This document shows, in pieces, positions 1 through 6,600 of a stretch of DNA of 7,926 nt. The notes beneath the pieces were generated by a model. It did no database searches, had not been told where the DNA came from, and worked only from the letters and a program-made list of their open reading frames with translations. Source of the stretch: Bacteroidales bacterium (GTDB lineage Bacteria; Bacteroidota; Bacteroidia; Bacteroidales; F082); assembly GCA_029933565.1 (NCBI GenBank), contig JAOZNY010000029.1, positions 1,592-9,517 of the forward strand, given 5' to 3'. How positions within the stretch are numbered: the stretch's first letter is position 1; every line of letters starts with the position of its first letter. Position numbers and translations under genes: made by a program.

Positions 1-3
1 TAA
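1..3 (+). other. Possible stop codon of an upstream gene cut by the window edge
   Basis: The window opens with TAA, four bases before the ATG of the MNIO gene. In known clusters of this type the gene just before the MNIO usually encodes the small precursor peptide, so this TAA could be its last codon. Nothing of the upstream reading frame can be seen, so this is inference from position only. Confidence 0.25.
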
Positions 4-7
4 ATCC

Positions 8-847
8 ATGAACAAAAACATAAACATAGGACTAGGTTTCAGAAGAGAAATAGCTGATGCATTTCTAAATCAGGAAATAATGCCCGACTTTATTGAAGTA
101 GCTCCCGAAAACTGGATTGACCTTGGTGGTTACTGGGGTGATGTTTTCAGAAAAGTAAATGAGCAGTATCCTCTTATTCTTCACGGACTCTCACTATCAA
201 TTGGAAGCCCCGAAGAACCAGATTGGGATTTTTTAAAGAAGTTAAAGAGAATCATTAAGCAATTCAATGTAAAAATCTATTCCGAGCATCTGTCGTTTGC
301 AAAACTCGACAATGCGCATCTCTACGATTTGCTTCCAATTCCCTTTAAAGAAGACAGCATTAATCATATTGTTAAAAGAATTAAGCAGGTTCAGGATTTT
401 CTGGAAATGCCTCTTACAATTGAAAATGTTTCTTACTACACTCCTGTTGATGCCGAAATTACTGAAAGTGAATTTATAAGCCGGATAGTAAAAGAATCGG
501 GCTGCAATATGCTACTCGATGTAAACAATGTTTATGTTAATGCTTTCAACCACAACTACAATACTCATGAATTTATTGATGCAATGCCACTCGAAAAAGT
601 TAGTTACATCCACATGGCCGGTCATCATAAATTGAACGACAATTTAATCATCGACACTCATGGAGAGGCAATCATCGATCCTGTTTTTGAACTATTTGAT
701 TATACTTTAGATAAACTAGGCCGTAATATTCCTGTTCTTTTGGAAAGGGATTTCAATTTCCCAGAAATGAATGAGTTAAAACTGGAAATGAATAAATTAA
801 GGAATATCTGCCTGAAACACCAAGACCAAAATGTTGTACAGTACTAA
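8..847 (+). CDS. DUF692 family multinuclear non-heme iron oxidase (MNIO), HvfB/BufB-like RiPP peptide maturase
   Basis: This 279-residue protein matches the DUF692 (MNIO) family over its whole length, with a TIM-barrel pattern and no signal peptide, so it should act in the cytoplasm. Visible family motifs are FIEVAPENW (28-36), LHGLSLS with H59, SEHLSF with E93/H94, TIENV with E139/N140, LLDVNNVYVNA with D171/N173/N174, YIHMAGHH with H202/H206, DTHGE with D216/H218, and LLERD with E246. These His, Asp and Glu residues are the kind that hold the two or three iron ions in MbnB and HvfB. Characterised members oxidise cysteines of a precursor peptide to oxazolone/thioamide or thiooxazole groups, with a partner protein's help. 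The DUF2063 partner gene overlaps its 3' end by 17 bases. The leader before ATG has no Shine-Dalgarno motif, as usual in Bacteroidota. The family call is very secure; the substrate is inferred, because no precursor lies inside the window. Confidence 0.93.
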   Translation: MNKNINIGLGFRREIADAFLNQEIMPDFIEVAPENWIDLGGYWGDVFRKVNEQYPLILHGLSLSIGSPEEPDWDFLKKLKRIIKQFNVKIYSEHLSFAKLDNAHLYDLLPIPFKEDSINHIVKRIKQVQDFLEMPLTIENVSYYTPVDAEITESEFISRIVKESGCNMLLDVNNVYVNAFNHNYNTHEFIDAMPLEKVSYIHMAGHHKLNDNLIIDTHGEAIIDPVFELFDYTLDKLGRNIPVLLERDFNFPEMNELKLEMNKLRNICLKHQDQNVVQY

Positions 848-1595
848 AACATATCAAACACAGAAAAAACTGACCAACTGGGTTCGCACCGGAAGTAATC
901 CGGAAGTGCCAGGAACAGTATTGGAAGGTTTGAAACAATACAGAAGATTGTTCCGCAACAACATTAACAACACTATGGAACAGGCTTTTCCCATTTCTTT
1001 TGAAGTATTGAATAAGGAACAATGGAAGCAACTGATTGATGACTTTTTTGCACATCACGATGCTAAAACACCACATGTTTGGAAACTCCCTTTTGAGTTT
1101 TATCAGTTTGTAAACAAGCAAAAATATTCATCAAAATTCAATATGCCTTTTCTTAACGATCTATTACATTTTGAATGGCTGGAAATAGAAATTTTTACCA
1201 TGCAGGATATTCTTCCTGAACCTTATAAAAAAACAGGTGATTTATTAAACGACAGAATTGAGTGCAACAACGAATTTCAACTTACACAACTGAAATATCC
1301 GGTGCATTTGTTTGCTGCAAAAGAATCGCTAAAGCATTCAGGCGACTACTACCTTTTAAGTTACCGCATGCCCGAAACTTATGAAGTAAAATTTATTGAC
1401 TTCCCTGTTTTGCATGTTTTATTCTTCGAGAAAATTTGTAACGACAGAATGTCTGCCAACGAAATTATCAAAGAAATATCAGATCAAAATCCTTCGGTGG
1501 ATAAAAAACAGTTGAAACAAAACATTGAAGAATTTATAGAAACAATGTTTTCAGAAAAAGTCTTTCTGGGCTATAGCGAGACATACCAAAATTGA
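831..1595 (+). CDS. DUF2063 family HvfC/BufC-like MNIO partner protein
   Basis: This 254-residue protein fits the two-domain DUF2063/NGO1945-like family. The N-terminal part (about 8-95) shows the family pattern YRRLFRNNINNTMEQAFPI (37-55), then FFAHHDAKTPHVWKLPFEF (72-90). A linker follows with the characteristic PFLNDLLHFEWLEIE (106-120). The C-terminal half (about 150-250) fits the second domain of HvfC. Older annotation calls the N-terminal domain putative DNA-binding, but in Hvf and bufferin systems the protein binds the precursor peptide and presents it to the MNIO enzyme. Its ATG lies 17 bases inside the end of the MNIO gene in another frame, which points to translational coupling and a fixed protein ratio. 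It has no signal peptide or membrane segment. Length is normal for the family. Family assignment is strong; the role in peptide presentation is transferred from relatives. Confidence 0.88.
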   Translation: MLYSTKTYQTQKKLTNWVRTGSNPEVPGTVLEGLKQYRRLFRNNINNTMEQAFPISFEVLNKEQWKQLIDDFFAHHDAKTPHVWKLPFEFYQFVNKQKYSSKFNMPFLNDLLHFEWLEIEIFTMQDILPEPYKKTGDLLNDRIECNNEFQLTQLKYPVHLFAAKESLKHSGDYYLLSYRMPETYEVKFIDFPVLHVLFFEKICNDRMSANEIIKEISDQNPSVDKKQLKQNIEEFIETMFSEKVFLGYSETYQN

Positions 1596-1677
1596 TTTAA
1601 TCACTTAATTATCATTAATATAAGCATTTTTGAAATGGCTTAACAGGAAAAAGAATATTAATTAAAAAGATAAAAAA

Positions 1678-2130
1678 ATGAAATGTAGATTAACAAAAGT
1701 TTGCAAAATGATTTCCGAAAAAACGGAAATGGCAAAAGACTTACCCCTATTATTTATGAGATTAGTTCTGGCTTACGGCTTCTGGGGTCCGGCAACAATG
1801 AAATGGAATAATATGGATGGCATCATCGAATGGTTTGAAGGAATGGGAATGCCATTTCCAACCCTAAATGCCTATTTGGCTGCATCAACAGAAATGGCCG
1901 GAGTATTTCTCTTGCTATTTGGTTTATTTACACGCTTGATTTCCATTCCTTTAATGGTGGTAATGCTAGTAGCGGTATTTACTGTTCACTTTACCAATGG
2001 TTTTGAAGCTGGAAACAATGGTTTTGAAATTCCATTATACTACCTGATTATGCTGTTTACTTTAACGGTTTACGGTGCGGGTAGATTTAGTTTGGATAGT
2101 ATTATAAAACGTGCAACCAAAGAAAACTAA
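1678..2130 (+). CDS. DoxX family membrane protein, HvfX-like member of the MNIO cassette
   Basis: This 150-residue protein has about four hydrophobic segments (roughly 22-42, 63-85, 88-105 and 117-133) and the DoxX hallmarks RLVLAYGFWGPATMKW (28-43), STEMAGVFLLLFGLFTRL (70-87) and the closing GRFSLD (135-140). It should sit in the inner membrane. DoxX proteins of this subtype (HvfX) regularly accompany the MNIO and DUF2063 genes of copper-related RiPP clusters; their biochemical role is not established. It starts 82 bases after the DUF2063 gene with no terminator between, so co-transcription is likely. The ATG at 1678 follows an A-rich leader typical of Bacteroidota; in-frame ATGs at 1708 and 1729 are possible shorter starts. 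Methionine is frequent (12 residues, including GMGMP at 55-59), and the N-terminal extension carries C3 and C9. The DoxX family call is secure; the HvfX sub-assignment rests on context. Confidence 0.87.
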   Translation: MKCRLTKVCKMISEKTEMAKDLPLLFMRLVLAYGFWGPATMKWNNMDGIIEWFEGMGMPFPTLNAYLAASTEMAGVFLLLFGLFTRLISIPLMVVMLVAVFTVHFTNGFEAGNNGFEIPLYYLIMLFTLTVYGAGRFSLDSIIKRATKEN

Positions 2131-2197
2131 ATACAGTCTTTTAACCATAAATCCTGAATATTTCATAAACGGAAGTTTTTGGTTTTCAGAAATAGAG

Positions 2198-2233
2198 AAG
2201 CAGTTGGCTCAATGAGTTAACTGCTTTTTTTTT
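2198..2233 (+). terminator. Rho-independent terminator closing the MNIO cassette
   Basis: An exact 8-base inverted repeat, AAGCAGTT at 2198-2205 and AACTGCTT at 2219-2226, encloses a 13-base loop and runs into nine T residues (2225-2233). It lies 67 bases after the DoxX stop codon and just before the next promoter, where the end of a transcription unit is expected. The opposite strand has no comparable T run, so it works as a terminator for + strand transcripts only. Confidence 0.85.
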
Positions 2234-2248
2234 GCCGGGCCCAGAATA

Positions 2249-2280
2249 TTGCTAAAAATTGAGAATAATCCCTAGATTTG
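2249..2280 (+). promoter_or_regulatory. Bacteroidota-type promoter for the GH109 gene and probably the genes after it
   Basis: TTG at 2249-2251 is followed after 21 bases by TAGATTTG at 2273-2280, an exact match to the TAnnTTTG -7 element used by the primary sigma factor of Bacteroidota. The spacing to the TTG (-33 element) is at the long end of what has been described. Transcription would start a few bases after 2280, leaving a short A/T-rich leader before the ATG at 2298. Its place right after a strong terminator supports the call. It has not been tested. Confidence 0.65.
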
Positions 2281-2297
2281 TTAAAAAATTTCATGCT

Positions 2298-3653
2298 ATG
2301 AATATTCGCAGAAGGGACTTTATTAAAACAGCAGTAATTGCAGGAACAGGCATTGCTATTGCACCATCCATTGCATTTGGCAATCCACTTAACAGCAGTA
2401 AAATACGACTTGGCTTTATCGGACTTGGTCAAAGAGGTGTATGGCATTTACAAAATTCGTTGAACCGCAGCGATATTGAAGTTGCTGCAATTTGCGACAT
2501 TGACCAGGAAAGACTCAATATTTCGCAAAAGATGATTGCTGAGGCAGGCTATAAAAAAGCAGAAGAATTTGGGAAAAGTGATTTGGATTACCGAAACCTC
2601 CTTGAGTTAAAAGATGTTGATGCTGTGATAATTTCAACCCCCTGGCTATGGCATACACCCATGGCAGTCGACTCGATGAGGGCAGGAAAATATACCGGGC
2701 TGGAAGTTTCTGCTGCTACTTCTTTAAAAGAATGTTGGGACTTAGTTGAGGCACACGAAGAATCGGGGACACATTTAATGATACTTGAAAATGTTAACTA
2801 CCGTCGTGATGTTTTGGCCGTAATGAATATGGTAAGGCAAAATATTTTTGGCGAGCTGCTGCATTTCCGTTGTGGTTACCAGCACGATCTTCGTGAAGTT
2901 AAATTCAACAATGGCACACAACCTTATGGCGGAGGAGTTTTGTTTGGCCCTGAAGCCTACAGCGAAGCCCAATGGCGTACCCAACATAGCCTTAAACGAA
3001 ATGCCGACCTCTACCCTACTCATGGTATTGGACCGGTTGCAGCCTATGCAAATATTAACCGTGGAAATAGATTCCTATCGCTAAGTTCGCATGCAACAAA
3101 AGCAAGAGGATTGCATAAATATATTGTTGATCAGGCAGGCGAAGACAATCCAAATGCAAAGTTGAAGTGGAAGTTGGGCGATGTGGTTACAACTACAATC
3201 AACACTTACAATGGCGAAACAATAATAGTTACCCACGACACCAACCTACCTCGTCCTTACTCACTAGGATTTAGGGTACAAGGCACCAACGGACTTTGGG
3301 AAGTTGACGGAAATAGAATTTATGTTGAGGGCAAATCAGAACCCCACCAATGGGACGATGCCGACAAATGGCTGAAAGAATATGACCACCCTCTTTGGAA
3401 GAAATTTGAAGATGATGCCACAGGTGCAGGTCATGGGGGCATGGACTTTTTTGTTCTTAATGCCTTTATTGAATCAGCAAAACAAAATATTGCACCACCA
3501 CTTGACGTTTACGATGCTGCCAGTTGGAGTGCTATTACCCCACTTTCTGAAATTTCAATTGCCAACAATGGAGAGGTTCAGGATTTCCCCGATTTCACTG
3601 GGGCAAAGTGGATTAACCGTAAGCCTTATAACTGGATTAAGAATGATTTTTAA
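2298..3653 (+). CDS. GH109 family alpha-N-acetylgalactosaminidase-like protein, Tat-exported, Gfo/Idh/MocA fold
   Basis: The 451-residue protein opens with a twin-arginine signal (RRRDFIK at 4-10, hydrophobic stretch 12-27). The NAD-binding motif GFIGLGQRG (39-47) and CDID follow, then the GH109 signatures TPWLWHTPMAV, LENVNYRRD (163-171), CGYQHDLRE (192-200), YPTHGIGPVA (239-248), LPRPYSLGFRVQG and AGHGGMDFFV. E164, Y194, Y239, H242 and Y321 sit at a constant offset of 14-15 from the active-site residues I recall for the Elizabethkingia meningoseptica enzyme (E149, Y179, Y225, H228, Y307). That family removes terminal alpha-GalNAc by a redox-assisted elimination using a tightly held NAD+ that is not consumed. 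Tat export suits a protein that must fold around its cofactor before crossing to the periplasm. The ATG at 2298 was chosen over the upstream TTG at 2259 because it starts right at the Tat signal and lies downstream of the predicted promoter. Length matches the family. The exact sugar specificity is inferred. Confidence 0.9.
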   Translation: MNIRRRDFIKTAVIAGTGIAIAPSIAFGNPLNSSKIRLGFIGLGQRGVWHLQNSLNRSDIEVAAICDIDQERLNISQKMIAEAGYKKAEEFGKSDLDYRNLLELKDVDAVIISTPWLWHTPMAVDSMRAGKYTGLEVSAATSLKECWDLVEAHEESGTHLMILENVNYRRDVLAVMNMVRQNIFGELLHFRCGYQHDLREVKFNNGTQPYGGGVLFGPEAYSEAQWRTQHSLKRNADLYPTHGIGPVAAYANINRGNRFLSLSSHATKARGLHKYIVDQAGEDNPNAKLKWKLGDVVTTTINTYNGETIIVTHDTNLPRPYSLGFRVQGTNGLWEVDGNRIYVEGKSEPHQWDDADKWLKEYDHPLWKKFEDDATGAGHGGMDFFVLNAFIESAKQNIAPPLDVYDAASWSAITPLSEISIANNGEVQDFPDFTGAKWINRKPYNWIKNDF

Positions 3654-3690
3654 GATGTTCCTGATTTTATAAAAGATAAATTGCTTCAAA

Positions 3691-6600
3691 ATGAATAAAA
3701 TAATAAGTCACATCTCGATAACATTAATTTTAATAATAGTTGTGAGCCTTTCAGCTTCAGCCCAAACTAAATATACTCCTTACGATTACATTCCGGGGAT
3801 AAACAGGGACTACAAACCAGCCTTGCAAACAACTTATCCTGATTGGGGCAAAATGCTATATCAATACCCAATTAACTTCAATGAAATTTCCAAAAAGTTT
3901 GAAAACTATATTCTCACAAATAAAGATGAAAAAAGTGCATTAATCCGTTATTTCAAGATTTGGAAACGGGCAATAGAACCCTATGTTATGCCTGATGGTT
4001 CTATTCAACTCCCTGACATTGAATCCTACTATTCAAAAATCAAAGCATCGCAGTTAGAAACACAAATTAAAAGCAACGACAGAGATGAAGCCAACTGGAC
4101 TTTTCTTGGGCCAAAGGAAACTTTCTGGTTGAATGAATCGGGCTCAACAGAAGATCCATCCTCATGTCCATGGCAGGTAAATGTATATTCCTTTGATGTG
4201 GCTGCTACAGACAACGATATTTTATATTGTGGAACAGAAACAGGTTTCCTTAATAAAACCACTGATGCCGGTATGCAATGGCAACTTTTGGCTCCTGATT
4301 ACCCATTTGGTGGTGGCGTAACTGCAGTAAGTATCCATCCAAACAATTCAGAAATTGTTTATGCCTCTGCTGGAAACCAAATTCACAAAACCATTGATGG
4401 AGGACAAAGTTGGGAACCTCTTTTAGATAACGGTGAATTATTCTATTCCAACCAATTAACAATTGATACCGACAATCCACAAATTATTTATTCAACATCA
4501 GCCGATGGAATACACCTGAGTATTGACGGAGGAAACACATGGGTTCAAAAATGGGATGTTGCTTCATGGGACATTGAAATTAACCCAAATAACCATAATA
4601 TTATTTACGCCCTGACAAAAAATAATGGCAATTTTGCTTTGGCAGTTTCAACCAACGGAGGCCAGAATTTTAATCTGGAAACTTCTTTTCCTTCTTCCAT
4701 TAGCGAGGTTAGTGGTGGATTGCTGGCAGTATGCCCTAGCAGTTCAAACCTTTTATTTGTCATTATGCTAAGTTCCAACAATACACCATATTTGTATCAA
4801 GGCACTTTGTTTGGCGGTAATTGGACATGGGAACTACTTGCTACTGGACAGACTCCTGAATTTGAGATGAACAACGGACAAGGTTTTTTCGACCTGGCAT
4901 TAGATGTTTCTCCAACTAATCCTAATGACATTTTAGTTGGAACCACCACACTTTTTAAATCAACTAATGGCGGCAGCAACTTTACAGCTGTTGGGGGATA
5001 TTATGGAAACTTTAGTATTCATCCTGACATTCAGGACATTAAAATGCTTCCCAACGGCAACAGTTGGGTTTCAACCGATGGGGGCATGAATCTGACCACC
5101 GATAATTTCTCATCCCAAACCAATTACCATGTCCGTGTAAACGAGATAATTGGCTCCGACATGTGGGGATTTGATCAGGGTTGGAATGAAGATATTGCAG
5201 TGGGTGGCAGATATCACAATGGAAATACAGCCGTAGCCGACTTTTACCAACCTAAAGCATTGCGCATAGGTGGTGCCGAATCGCCAACAGGCTGGGTAGT
5301 ACAGGGCAAAAGCCGGCATGTTGCCTTCAACGATCTGGGCAATGGATGGATACTTCCACCAACAGCAGAAGATCCGCCTGAAGGCCGTTTTATTTTCAGC
5401 AAATATCCAAATATGGATGAATATGGTGGAAGGCGTGGAAATCTGGTAACCCATCCAAACTATTACGGCACTTTTTATTTGGGCGAAAACACAGGTTTCT
5501 GGAAAAGTACTGATGTTGGCGAATCTTACGAACTTTTGTACACTTTTCCCGACAGGGTACGTTATCTTCAAATCAGTTATAATAACCCCAATGTGCTTTA
5601 TGCCGATGTGGTTGGCCGTGGTTTGTATAAAAGTGAGGATGGAGGAATCACCTGGACATTAAAACCGGCATTATGCAGTAGCCCAAATGGAAGCAATTAC
5701 TGGAAAGGGAAATTGTTTTTTGCCATTTCCCCTTTTGATGAGAACCTGATTTATGCCTGTCTTCAAAATGGCACCTGGACTGCCGACATTGGAAAAGTGT
5801 TTCGGTCAACGGATGGTGGCGACAGTTGGGAAGACTGGACAGGCACAATAACTGCTTTTACCAAAAATATTATTGTACAGCCTTCAGATGATCAGTCGGA
5901 GATAGTTTATTTGTTTACCACTTCGCGTGAAGGTGCTGTTGCCAGTGTTTATTACCGTACAGAAGGCATGGACGACTGGGAAACTTTTGACGCTGGATAC
6001 CCGGCAGGAATGGATGTAAATCTGGCAATGCCATTCTTTAGAGATGGGAAGATCAGAGTAGCAGGAAATGCTGGAATATGGGAATCTTCGCTGCTGCAAC
6101 CTGATTTTACTCCAATAATTAATCCATGGGCAGAAAGGGAACATTTTAACTGCATGCTGGACACCATTTATCTGGAAGACCACAGCATTATGAACCATGA
6201 TGGAGCAAACTGGACATGGAGCATTTCTCCTGAACCCGAATACATAGAAAATGTGAATATCAGAAATCCGAAAGTAGTTTTAGGAAATGAGGGAACTTAC
6301 ACAGTTAGCCTTAGTGTTGAGAAAAATGGCGAAACCTACTCTAAGACAATCCCTGATATGATTACAACCACTACCTGCCCTTCCATTGATGATTGCAGTA
6401 ATCCGGCAGAATTACCCAAAGAAGATTGGGAGTTGATTTTTGTTGACAGTGAGGAAATCAATTATCCGGGGCTTGCAACTATGAGTTTCGATAACGACCC
6501 CGAAACCATTTGGCATACTCGCTGGAGTACAGGCAGCGACCCCTATCCACACGAAATTCAAGTAGATATAGGCGAAACATATAGGATTTACAGTTTTACT

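Noticed and set aside
753..1121. 122-codon open frame on the minus strand across the MNIO-DUF2063 junction
   Set aside because: Both + strand frames show strong family motifs in this stretch. The antisense translation has low-complexity, Cys/Phe-rich content typical of a reversed coding frame.
1605..1625. Fur-box-like sequence (ATTATCATTAAT) before the DoxX gene
   Set aside because: Only one good GATAAT-type hexamer is present and the rest does not form the repeated arrangement. Such matches are common by chance in AT-rich gaps.
1622..1641. Hairpin after the DUF2063 gene as a terminator
   Set aside because: The stem is weak and bulged and is followed by AACAGGAAAA with no T run, so it does not qualify as an intrinsic terminator.
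2259..2297. Upstream in-frame TTG start adding 13 residues to the GH109 protein
   Set aside because: It lies before the predicted -7 element and would put 13 residues before the Tat motif. ATG at 2298 gives a standard twin-arginine signal directly at the N-terminus.
5110..5571. 153-codon open frame on the minus strand
   Set aside because: It lies entirely antisense to the propeller region, has no recognisable domain and no leader signals. The + strand frame here carries clear Asp-box protein.
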